Positions 1-5,679 of a DNA stretch of 6,841 nt are shown here, piece by piece. The stretch's first letter is position 1, and every line of letters starts with the position of its first letter. Source of the DNA: Jatrophihabitans sp. GTDB lineage: Bacteria; Actinomycetota; Actinomycetes; Mycobacteriales; Jatrophihabitantaceae. A program made the position numbers and the translations under genes. Below the pieces are notes generated by a model, which saw only the letters and a program-made list of their open reading frames with translations, was not told the origin of the DNA and did not search any database. The DNA lies in assembly GCA_004299665.1 (NCBI GenBank), contig SCQZ01000494.1, positions 1 through 6,841 on the forward strand. The letters are read 5' to 3'.

Positions 1-500
1 CCGACGCCGAGGGCAGGCTGGTGCTCGCCGACGCGCTCGCCTACGCCGCGGCCCGGCTGCGCCCGAGCGTGATGGTGGACGCGGCCACGCTGACCGGGGC
101 GGCCAAGATCGCCCTGGGGTTGCGCACGGGTGGCCTGTTCGCCACCGACGACGCCCTGGCGGACGCCCTACGGGCGGCCGGGGAACGCGCCGGCGAACCG
201 CTGTGGCGCATGCCGCTGGTGCCGGACTACACCTCGACGTTGGACAGCCCGATCGCCGATGCCGTCAACGATCCGGGGGCGCCGGGCGCGATCACGGCCG
301 CGTTGTTCCTGCAGCCCTTCACCGGCGGCCTGCCCTGGGCGCACCTGGACATCGCCGGGCCCGCCCGCGCCCCCGAGCACGATCCGGACCTGCCCCGGGG
401 GGCCACCGGATTCGGGGCGCGGCTGCTCGCCGAGTGGATCGCGGGCATGGCCGGCCCCGGTCCCGGCGCAGCGGGCGGTCAGCGCAGTAGCGACGCGTAG
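1..500 (+). CDS. pepA: Leucyl aminopeptidase (peptidase family M17), C-terminal part, 5' truncated by window
   Basis: M17 aminopeptidases are cytosolic, usually hexameric, two-metal enzymes that remove N-terminal residues from peptides. The reading frame is open from the first complete codon at position 3 and begins DAEGRLVLADAL, the family hallmark. In E. coli PepA the Asp and Glu of this motif bind the two metals and the Arg is catalytic. Further family features follow: a VDAATLTGA stretch, a WRMPL segment, and WAHLDIAGPA before a short C-terminal helix. About 165 residues are visible; full-length members are near 500, so the N-terminal domain and the other metal ligands lie upstream of the window. 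The TAG stop is at 498-500. The last 22 bases overlap the convergent glycosyltransferase end, and the Gly/Ala/Ser-rich tail encoded there is probably not conserved. The family is certain; the symbol pepA (rather than pepB) is by convention. Confidence 0.95.
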   Translation, partial: DAEGRLVLADALAYAAARLRPSVMVDAATLTGAAKIALGLRTGGLFATDDALADALRAAGERAGEPLWRMPLVPDYTSTLDSPIADAVNDPGAPGAITAALFLQPFTGGLPWAHLDIAGPARAPEHDPDLPRGATGFGARLLAEWIAGMAGPGPGAAGGQRSSDA

Positions 501-1633
501 AGGTCCGCGGTGCGCGCCGCGATCGCGTCCCACCCGAACTCGGCCACGGCCCGCGCGCGTCCGGCGCGTCCCATCGCGGCCGCCAGCGAGCGGTCGCGGC
601 ACAGCCGGTTCACCGCGGCCGCCAGGCCGGCCTCGAACTGCGACGCCGGGACGCCCTCGTACCCGACCAGCAGCCCGGTGACCGCGTCGTCCACCACCTC
701 GGGGATGCCGCCGACCGCGCTCGCCACCACCGCCGTGCCGCAGGCCATCGCCTCGAGGTTGACGATGCCGAGCGGCTCGTAGACCGATGGGCAGACGAAG
801 ACGGTGGCCGCGGCCAGCAGCGCTCGCAACTGCGGCCGGGGCAGCATCTCCTGCAACCAGACGACGCCGGAGCGAGATGTCGCCAGTTCGGCGACCCCGT
901 CGGTCGTCTGCGCGGCGAGCTCGGGCGTGTCCGGCGCGCCGGCGCACAGCAGCAACTGGACGTCCGGGTCGAACTCGCGCGCGGCGGCCAGCAGGTGCGG
1001 CAGACCCTTCTGCCGTGTTACCCGCCCCACGAAGATCACGACAGGGCGCTCCGGATCCAGCCCGACGGCCGCCAGCGCGCCCGGATCGGCGGCGGGCGTG
1101 TACAGGGCGGTGTCGATGCCGTTGCTGATCACGTGCACCCGGGCCGGGTCCACGAACGGGTAGGCGTCGAGCAGGTCGGCACGCATCCCGCCGGAGACGG
1201 CGATCACCGCGTCCGCGGTCTCGTACGCCTGCCGTTCGGCCCAGGTGGAGATCCGGTAGCCGCCGCCGAGCTGCTCGGCCTTCCACGGCCGGCGCGGCTC
1301 CAGCGAGTGCGCGGTGAGCACGTGGGGGACGCCGTGCAGGGCGCCGCCCAGGACGCCGGCGAGGTTGGCGTACCAGGTGTGGGAGTGGACCAGGTCCGCC
1401 CCGGCGACGGCCGCCGCGATCTCGACGTCGACCGCCAGCGTCCGCAGGGCGGCGTTGGCGGTCGACAGCGACGGCGGCGGCTCGTAGGCGTGCGCGCCGG
1501 GACGCGGGGCGCCGAAGCAGTGGACGTCCACCGCCACGAGGCGGCGCAACTCGCGCACGAGGAACTCGACGTGGACCCCGGCTCCGCCGTACACGTCGGG
1601 GGGGTATTCCCGGGTCAGCATCGCGATGCGCAC
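479..1633 (-). CDS. glgM: GT4 glycosyltransferase, actinobacterial GlgA/GlgM type (glycogen synthase / alpha-maltose-1-phosphate synthase)
   Basis: This 384-aa enzyme is predicted to transfer glucose from ADP-glucose in the cytoplasm. Its length matches the short actinobacterial GT4 group (Rv1212c, about 387 aa) rather than the roughly 480-aa GT5 glycogen synthases. Rv1212c makes maltose-1-phosphate from ADP-glucose and glucose-1-phosphate; the corynebacterial relative was described as glycogen synthase GlgA. Visible motifs are TREYPPDVYGGAGVH at residues 7-21 with the acceptor-side glycine loop, HSHTWY at 83-88, TAHSLEP at 107-113, SNGID at 170-174, FVGRVTRQKG at 201-210 with Arg204 and Lys209 for the nucleotide-sugar phosphates, and an EX7E motif at Glu286 and Glu294. 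The GTG at 1633 was chosen because it yields the family's usual (M)RIAMLTREYPP start; the frame stays open further upstream only as antisense of glgC. There is no Shine-Dalgarno site, but a -10-like TAGCGT lies just upstream, which suits a leaderless mRNA. It is divergent from glgC and convergent with the aminopeptidase. GlgA and GlgM activity cannot be separated by eye. Confidence 0.93.
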   Translation of the reverse strand: MRIAMLTREYPPDVYGGAGVHVEFLVRELRRLVAVDVHCFGAPRPGAHAYEPPPSLSTANAALRTLAVDVEIAAAVAGADLVHSHTWYANLAGVLGGALHGVPHVLTAHSLEPRRPWKAEQLGGGYRISTWAERQAYETADAVIAVSGGMRADLLDAYPFVDPARVHVISNGIDTALYTPAADPGALAAVGLDPERPVVIFVGRVTRQKGLPHLLAAAREFDPDVQLLLCAGAPDTPELAAQTTDGVAELATSRSGVVWLQEMLPRPQLRALLAAATVFVCPSVYEPLGIVNLEAMACGTAVVASAVGGIPEVVDDAVTGLLVGYEGVPASQFEAGLAAAVNRLCRDRSLAAAMGRAGRARAVAEFGWDAIAARTADLYASLLR

Positions 1634-1640
1634 GCCGCAG

Positions 1641-1646
1641 ACGCTA
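1641..1646 (-). promoter_or_regulatory. Candidate -10 element for the GT4 glycosyltransferase (leaderless)
   Basis: On the minus strand the hexamer reads TAGCGT, matching the TAnnnT pattern of SigA/HrdB-type -10 boxes. A transcript starting seven bases after it would begin at 1634, next to the GTG start codon at 1633, so the mRNA would have essentially no leader. This agrees with the lack of a Shine-Dalgarno site. No good -35 is seen at the expected distance, which is common in actinobacteria. The call is inferred from position and pattern only. Confidence 0.4.
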
Positions 1647-1660
1647 ACGCGCTTCGTGGC

Positions 1661-1666
1661 TAGGCT
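1661..1666 (+). promoter_or_regulatory. Candidate -10 element for glgC (leaderless)
   Basis: The hexamer TAGGCT fits TAnnnT, and its usual start point seven bases downstream falls exactly on the A of the glgC ATG at 1673. The purine run just before the ATG (GGGAGC) is too close to serve as a normal ribosome binding site, so leaderless initiation is the simpler reading. At a 17-bp spacing the -35 position (1638-1643) reads CAGACG, which shares only the central GAC of TTGACA and overlaps the opposing -10 box. Confidence 0.45.
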
Positions 1667-1672
1667 GGGAGC

Positions 1673-2893
1673 ATGGCCCGGCAGCCCCGCGTCCTCGGCA
1701 TGGTGCTCGCCGGTGGCGAGGGCAAGCGGCTGTGGCCCCTCACCGCCGACCGCGCGAAGCCGGCCGTGCCGTTCGGGGGCAACTACCGGCTGATCGACTT
1801 CGTCCTGTCCAACCTCGTCAATGCCGGCTACCTGCGCATCTGCGTGCTGACGCAGTACAAGTCCCACTCGCTGGACCGGCACATCTCCCAGACGTGGCAC
1901 ATGTCCGGGCTCACCGGCAACTACATCACCCCGGTACCGGCGCAGCAGCGGCTCGGCCCGCGCTGGTACACCGGCAGCGCCGACGCGATCTTGCAGTCCT
2001 CGAACCTGATCCACGACGACATGCCGGACCACATCATCGTCTTCGGCGCCGATCACGTGTACCGCATGGACCCGCGCCAGATGGTGCAGCAGCACATCGA
2101 CTCGGGGGCCGGGGCGACGGTCGCGGGCATCCGGGTGCCGCGCGCCGAGGCGAAGGCGTTCGGCGTCATCGACGCGGACACCGACCACCGCGTGCTGGAG
2201 TTCCTCGAGAAGCCACCGAACCCGCCGGGACTGCCGGACGCCCCCGACCAGACGTTCGCCTCGATGGGCAACTACGTCTTCCGCACCGAGGTGCTGCTCG
2301 ACGCGCTCAAGCAGGACGCCGAGGACGAGGACTCGGTCCACGACATGGGCGGGTCGATCATGCCCATGATGGTGAAGCAGGGCGTCGCGTACGTGTACGA
2401 CTTCGCCGACAACGACGTGCCCGGGGCCGAGGACCGGGACCGCGGCTACTGGCGCGACGTCGGAACGCTGGACGCCTACTACGAGGCGCACCGCGACCTG
2501 ATCGCGGTCCACCCGATCTTCAACCTGTACAACCGGAACTGGCCGATCTACACCCACCACCCGGACCTGCCGTCCGCGAAGTTCGTCGAGGGCGGCGTCG
2601 CGATGGAGTCCCTGGTGGGGGCGGGGACGATCATCTCCGGGGCGACGGTGCGACACAGCGTGCTGTCCCCCAACGTGCGCGTCCACAACGGCGCGTACGT
2701 CGAGGACTCGGTGATCATGCCCGGCACCCGGATCGGTCGCGGCGCGGTGGTGCGGCGCGCAATCCTCGACAAGGGCGTCGACGTGCCCGACGGGGCGCAC
2801 ATCGGCGTGGACGCGGAGGCCGACCGGGCCCGCTACCACGTGACCGAATCGGGCATAACGGTCCTGGGCAAGAGCGAGCGGGCGCTGGCGTGA
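1673..2893 (+). CDS. glgC: Glucose-1-phosphate adenylyltransferase (ADP-glucose pyrophosphorylase)
   Basis: GlgC makes ADP-glucose and pyrophosphate from ATP and glucose-1-phosphate, the committed and usually allosterically controlled step of bacterial glycogen synthesis; the family is tetrameric and cytosolic. The 406-aa length is normal. The N-terminal nucleotidyltransferase domain shows the glycine-rich ATP loop LAGGEGKRLWPLT (12-24), AKPAVPFGG (28-36), the RLIDFVLSN stretch, WYTGSADA, and ADHVYRMD with Asp127 corresponding to catalytic Asp142 of E. coli. FLEKP follows, with Lys180 in the glucose-1-phosphate-binding position (E. coli Lys195). YWRDVGTLDAYYEAH closes this domain. From about residue 290 to the end, short hexapeptide-like repeats (such as SVLSPNVRVHNGAYVEDSVI) form the left-handed beta-helix used for oligomerisation and regulation. 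ATG 1673 gives the typical short N-terminus. All key residues are intact. The divergent GT4 enzyme probably consumes its product. Confidence 0.97.
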   Translation: MARQPRVLGMVLAGGEGKRLWPLTADRAKPAVPFGGNYRLIDFVLSNLVNAGYLRICVLTQYKSHSLDRHISQTWHMSGLTGNYITPVPAQQRLGPRWYTGSADAILQSSNLIHDDMPDHIIVFGADHVYRMDPRQMVQQHIDSGAGATVAGIRVPRAEAKAFGVIDADTDHRVLEFLEKPPNPPGLPDAPDQTFASMGNYVFRTEVLLDALKQDAEDEDSVHDMGGSIMPMMVKQGVAYVYDFADNDVPGAEDRDRGYWRDVGTLDAYYEAHRDLIAVHPIFNLYNRNWPIYTHHPDLPSAKFVEGGVAMESLVGAGTIISGATVRHSVLSPNVRVHNGAYVEDSVIMPGTRIGRGAVVRRAILDKGVDVPDGAHIGVDAEADRARYHVTESGITVLGKSERALA

Positions 2894-2913
2894 CGGCCGC
2901 GCTCCGCGGCTGT
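2893..2913 (+). terminator. Hairpin directly after glgC stop, candidate terminator
   Basis: ACGGCCGCG (2893-2901) can pair with CGCGGCTGT (2905-2913) around a 3-base CTC loop, giving nine pairs with one G-U. The stem starts at the last base of the glgC stop codon. No U-tract follows, as is frequent for terminators in high-GC actinobacteria, so strength is uncertain. It would separate glgC from the transporter operon. Confidence 0.5.
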
Positions 2914-2935
2914 GATGGATCAGGGGGCGGGGGAC

Positions 2936-2941
2936 TAGGGT
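2936..2941 (+). promoter_or_regulatory. Candidate -10 element for the transporter-oxidase operon
   Basis: TAGGGT fits the TAnnnT pattern. It would start transcription near 2948, leaving a leader of about 26 bases that contains the AGGAGG ribosome site at 2961-2966. The -35 position at 17-bp spacing (2913-2918) is poor (TGATGG) and lies in a small TGAT-GG-ATCA inverted repeat. The promoter also lies after the glgC hairpin, which supports an independent start here. Confidence 0.4.
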
Positions 2942-2960
2942 GTGGCCGACAATCCCGACG

Positions 2961-2966
2961 AGGAGG
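2961..2966 (+). promoter_or_regulatory. Ribosome binding site that fixes the GTG start of the binding protein
   Basis: A perfect AGGAGG lies seven bases before GTG 2974. The open frame extends far upstream through glgC as a shadow, so this site, together with the signal peptide that begins right after the GTG, decides the true start. It is the strongest Shine-Dalgarno site in the window. Confidence 0.85.
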
Positions 2967-2973
2967 CCCACCC

Positions 2974-3864
2974 GTGTTCCGACGTTCCCGCGTACTCCTG
3001 GCCGCCACCGCGACGGCCGCAGCGTGCGCCCTGGCACTGACCGGCTGCGGCAGCAGCGGAGGCGGCACCGGCAGCGGAGGGCACACGTCCTCCGGCGCGA
3101 GCGGAGGCTCGGCGGCCGCGGCGCTCGTGCCCGCCGCGATCAAGGCCAAGGGGACACTCGTGTTCGCGATGGACGCGACGTACCCGCCGGACGAGTCGAT
3201 CGCCGCCGACGGCCACACCATCGTCGGGTTCGACGCCGACCTGGCCAACGCGCTCGTCTCGCTGCTGGGTATGAAGGCGGACCTGCAGAACGTCACCTTC
3301 GACAACATCATCCCCGGGCTGTCGAGCGGCAAGTACGACATCGGCCTGTCCTCCTTCACCGACACCAAGGAGCGGGAGAAGACGGTCGACTTCGTCACCT
3401 ACTTCCAGGCCGGCGAGGGCTTCTACGTCAAGGCCGGCAGCGGCAAGAAGTTCGACGGCCTCGACTCGCTGTGCGGGCACAGCGTCGCGGTCGAGAACGG
3501 CACCACCGAGCAGACCGACGCCCAGACCCAGGCCAAGAAGTGCAGCGTGAACGTGCTGAGCTTCCAGACGCAGAACGAGGTCAACCTCGCGGTGTCCAGC
3601 GGCCGCGCCGACGTCGGGTTCGCCGACTCCCAGGTCGCCGAATACATCGTCAAGCAGTCCAACGGACAGTTCGAGAACACCGGCAAGGCCTTCGAGGTTG
3701 CCCCGTACGGCATCGCGCTGCCCAAGGGCAACGGCATGGCGAAGGCGGTCCAGGCGGCGCTCAAGGAACTGATCAGCAACGGCACCTACATGAAGATCCT
3801 CGACAAGTGGGGTATCCAGGACGGCGCGATCACCAACCCGGTGATCAACGGGGCGACGAGCTGA
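2974..3864 (+). CDS. ABC transporter substrate-binding lipoprotein, family 3 (polar amino acid / opine type)
   Basis: This 296-aa protein is the extracytoplasmic, membrane-anchored ligand receptor of the importer encoded downstream. The signal peptide has Arg3, Arg4 and Arg6, a hydrophobic stretch (about 7-22) and the lipobox LTGC with lipidated Cys25. A Gly/Ser-rich linker of about 20 residues follows. The SBP family 3 domain starts near residue 52: KGTLVFAMDATYPP, then the family signature GFDADL (85-90), FDNIIPGLSSGKYDIG, and SSFTDTKERE with Arg134 at the position that usually binds the ligand alpha-carboxylate. NGTTEQ (175-180) and GRADVGFAD, with Asp218 at the usual amino-group site, complete the expected pocket. 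Cys167 and Cys190 could form a disulfide. The pocket therefore favours an amino-acid-like ligand. The start is set by AGGAGG seven bases upstream of the GTG. It is the first gene of the operon; the permease follows after 19 bases. The exact ligand cannot be read from sequence. Confidence 0.94.
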   Translation: MFRRSRVLLAATATAAACALALTGCGSSGGGTGSGGHTSSGASGGSAAAALVPAAIKAKGTLVFAMDATYPPDESIAADGHTIVGFDADLANALVSLLGMKADLQNVTFDNIIPGLSSGKYDIGLSSFTDTKEREKTVDFVTYFQAGEGFYVKAGSGKKFDGLDSLCGHSVAVENGTTEQTDAQTQAKKCSVNVLSFQTQNEVNLAVSSGRADVGFADSQVAEYIVKQSNGQFENTGKAFEVAPYGIALPKGNGMAKAVQAALKELISNGTYMKILDKWGIQDGAITNPVINGATS

Positions 3865-3883
3865 GCCGGCGCGCCGCGCAGAC

Positions 3884-4912
3884 ATGACCGCGCAGGACGA
3901 GGCGGCCGGAACGACGGTGTCCCGGCCGCCGGACATCAAGGCGGTGCCGGTCCGCCACCCGGGCCGGTGGGTCGCGGTCGCCATCATCGCCGTGATCGTC
4001 GCGATGATGGTGCACACCGCCGTCTTCGCGCGGGTGAAGCGCGGCAACAGCCTGCAGACCCGTTTCGGCTGGGGCGTCGTCGGCGACTACCTGTTCGCCC
4101 GCCCGATCCTGCAGGGCGTCCTCACCACCTTGGAACTGACCGCCATCGGCATGGCGATCGGCATCGTGGGCGGCATCTTGCTGGCCGTCATGCGGCTGTC
4201 GGTCAATCCGGTCCTGTCGGGCGTGAGCTGGGTCTACCTGTGGTTCTTCCGCGGGACGCCGCTGCTCGTCCAGCTGGCGTTCTGGTACTCGGGCATCTCC
4301 TACCTGTACCCGCAACTGTCCCTCGGCGTCCCGTTCGGGCCCGAGGTGACGCACTTCAGCGCGAACAACCTCATCGTGCCGATGGTCGCGGCCTGCATCG
4401 GCCTGGGCTTCAACGAGGCCGCGTACATGGCGGAGATCGTGCGGGCCGGCATCCTGTCCGTCGAGGAGGGCCAGATGGAGGCGGCCTCGTCGCTCGGCAT
4501 GAACCGGGCCCTGACGATGCGCCGGGTCATCCTGCCCCAGGCCATGCGCGTGATCATCCCGCCCACCGGCAACGAGGTCATCTCGATGCTGAAGAACACC
4601 TCGCTGGCCTACATCGCCGCGGTCGGCGAGCTGTACTTCGCGCAGTACATCATCGCGGCGCGGACCTACCAGATCGTGCCGATGCTCCTGGTGGCCTGCA
4701 TCTGGTACCTGGCCATGACGTCGGTGCTCATGGTCGGGCAGTACTACATCGAGCGTCACTACGCCCGCGGCGCGGTACGGCAGATGCCGCCGACGCCCTG
4801 GCAGAAGTTCCGGGGTCTGGTCCGGCGCCGCCCGCCTACACCGGCCGAGATCGCCGTCGACGCCGGTGCGGACCTGCCGACCTGGCACGGGGTCCAGGGG
4901 GGGCAGCACTGA
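3884..4912 (+). CDS. Amino acid ABC transporter permease, HisMQ family
   Basis: This 342-aa integral membrane protein forms the import channel and receives energy from the ATPase encoded next. A first hydrophobic segment spans about 29-48, and the MetI-like core runs from about 72 to 290. It includes GVLTTLELTAIGMAIGI (78-94), the WFFRGTP motif (120-126) typical of polar amino acid permeases, and the cytoplasmic EAA loop EAASSLGMNRALTMRRVILP (199-218) with the invariant Gly205 that contacts the ATPase Q-loop region. NEVISMLKNTSLAYI is also characteristic. Only one permease gene is present, so a homodimer is likely, unlike the HisQ/HisM pair. A polar Pro/Arg-rich tail of about 50 residues follows the last membrane segment. 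No clear Shine-Dalgarno site precedes ATG 3884, so it is probably read by coupling from the upstream gene. The stop shares one base with the next start (TGATG). Confidence 0.94.
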   Translation: MTAQDEAAGTTVSRPPDIKAVPVRHPGRWVAVAIIAVIVAMMVHTAVFARVKRGNSLQTRFGWGVVGDYLFARPILQGVLTTLELTAIGMAIGIVGGILLAVMRLSVNPVLSGVSWVYLWFFRGTPLLVQLAFWYSGISYLYPQLSLGVPFGPEVTHFSANNLIVPMVAACIGLGFNEAAYMAEIVRAGILSVEEGQMEAASSLGMNRALTMRRVILPQAMRVIIPPTGNEVISMLKNTSLAYIAAVGELYFAQYIIAARTYQIVPMLLVACIWYLAMTSVLMVGQYYIERHYARGAVRQMPPTPWQKFRGLVRRRPPTPAEIAVDAGADLPTWHGVQGGQH

Positions 4913-5679
4913 TGACGGGCACCCCGATGGTCCTCGCCGAGAACATCCACAAGAGCTTCGGCGCGCTGCACGTGCTGCGTGGCATCGACCTGCGGGTCGA
5001 ACCGGGCCAGGTGATGGTCCTGGTCGGCCCGTCCGGATCGGGCAAGACGACGTTCCTGCGCTGCATCAACCACCTGGAGAAGATCAACGCCGGCCGGCTG
5101 TCGGTGGACGGTGAGCTGGTCGGCTACCGCGAGCGCGGCGGGCGCCTGCACGAGATGCGCGACTCGGAGGTGTGCCGCAAGCGTGCCGAGATCGGCATGG
5201 TCTTCCAGCACTTCAACCTGTTCCCGCACATGACGGCGCTGCAGAACATCATGGAGGCGCCGACCCGGGTCAAGAAGGTCCGCAAGGACGAGGTGCGGGC
5301 TGCTGCGCAGCGGCTGCTCGCACAGGTGGGGCTGTCCGACCGCGCCGACCACTACCCGTCGCAGCTGTCCGGCGGCCAGAAGCAGCGCGTCGCGATCGCC
5401 CGGGCGCTGGCGATGAACCCCAAGCTCATGCTCTTCGACGAGCCGACATCGGCGCTCGACCCGGAGCTGGTGGGCGAGGTCCTCGACGTGATGAAGCAAC
5501 TGGCCCGCGACGGCATGACGATGGTCGTCGTGACGCACGAGATGGGGTTCGCCCGCGAGGTCGGCGACGAGGTCGTATTCATGGACGGCGGGCTGGTCGT
5601 CGAGAGCGGCAACCCCCGCGAGGTCCTGACCAACCCGCAGCACGAGCGGACGAAGGCGTTCCTGTCCAAGGTCCTGTGA
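4912..5679 (+). CDS. Amino acid ABC transporter ATP-binding protein (PAAT family, GlnQ/HisP-like)
   Basis: This 255-aa cytoplasmic ATPase drives the importer and should act as a dimer on the permease. All motifs are intact: Walker A GPSGSGKTT (39-47), Q-loop Gln99 in VFQHFNLFPH, ABC signature LSGGQKQR (152-159), Walker B LMLFDEP with Asp176 and catalytic Glu177, D-loop SALDPE, and H-loop His209 in VVVTHEMGFAREV. FQHFNLFPHMTALQN and THEMGFAREV are typical of the polar amino acid ATPases rather than the peptide or branched-chain groups. ATG 4912 overlaps the permease stop by one base and has a G-run (4897-4903) at suitable distance, indicating translational coupling; an in-frame ATG at 4927 is a less likely alternative. 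A short charged insertion (RERGGRLHEMRD, about 69-80) between Walker A and the Q-loop is usual in this group. The stop overlaps the oxidase start by four bases. Confidence 0.96.
   Translation: MTGTPMVLAENIHKSFGALHVLRGIDLRVEPGQVMVLVGPSGSGKTTFLRCINHLEKINAGRLSVDGELVGYRERGGRLHEMRDSEVCRKRAEIGMVFQHFNLFPHMTALQNIMEAPTRVKKVRKDEVRAAAQRLLAQVGLSDRADHYPSQLSGGQKQRVAIARALAMNPKLMLFDEPTSALDPELVGEVLDVMKQLARDGMTMVVVTHEMGFAREVGDEVVFMDGGLVVESGNPREVLTNPQHERTKAFLSKVL

Noticed and set aside
168..1286. Minus-strand 372-codon open frame overlapping both the aminopeptidase and the glycosyltransferase
   Set aside because: It is out of frame with both real genes and strongly Arg/Gly-rich, with no motif or plausible ribosome site.
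1732..2973. Plus-strand extension of the binding-protein frame upstream through glgC
   Set aside because: It is a shifted frame of glgC. The signal peptide and AGGAGG place the real start at GTG 2974.
1634..3037. Upstream extension of the minus-strand glycosyltransferase frame across glgC (852-codon open frame)
   Set aside because: The extension is antisense to the intact glgC gene, is Arg/Val/His/Asp-rich with no family motifs, and the known N-terminal sequence of the GT4 family begins at GTG 1633.
3865..3883. GGCGCGCC palindrome in the gap between the binding protein and permease genes as an attenuator hairpin
   Set aside because: The self-complementary octamer has no loop and is too short for a stable intramolecular hairpin. 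Such GC palindromes are expected in this composition.
2935..4909. Long minus-strand open frames opposite the binding protein and permease genes (2935-4047 and 3845-4909)
   Set aside because: They are the mirror of codon-biased genes in high-GC DNA. The translations are compositionally biased (Arg, Asp, Gly, His, Val) without recognisable motifs, and the opposite-strand genes have full domain support.
5172..5675. Plus-strand extension of the oxidase frame through the ATPase gene, which could suggest a fusion
   Set aside because: The upstream part is an Arg/Ala/Gly-rich shifted reading of the ATPase gene. The oxidase N-terminus typical of the family begins right after GTG 5676.
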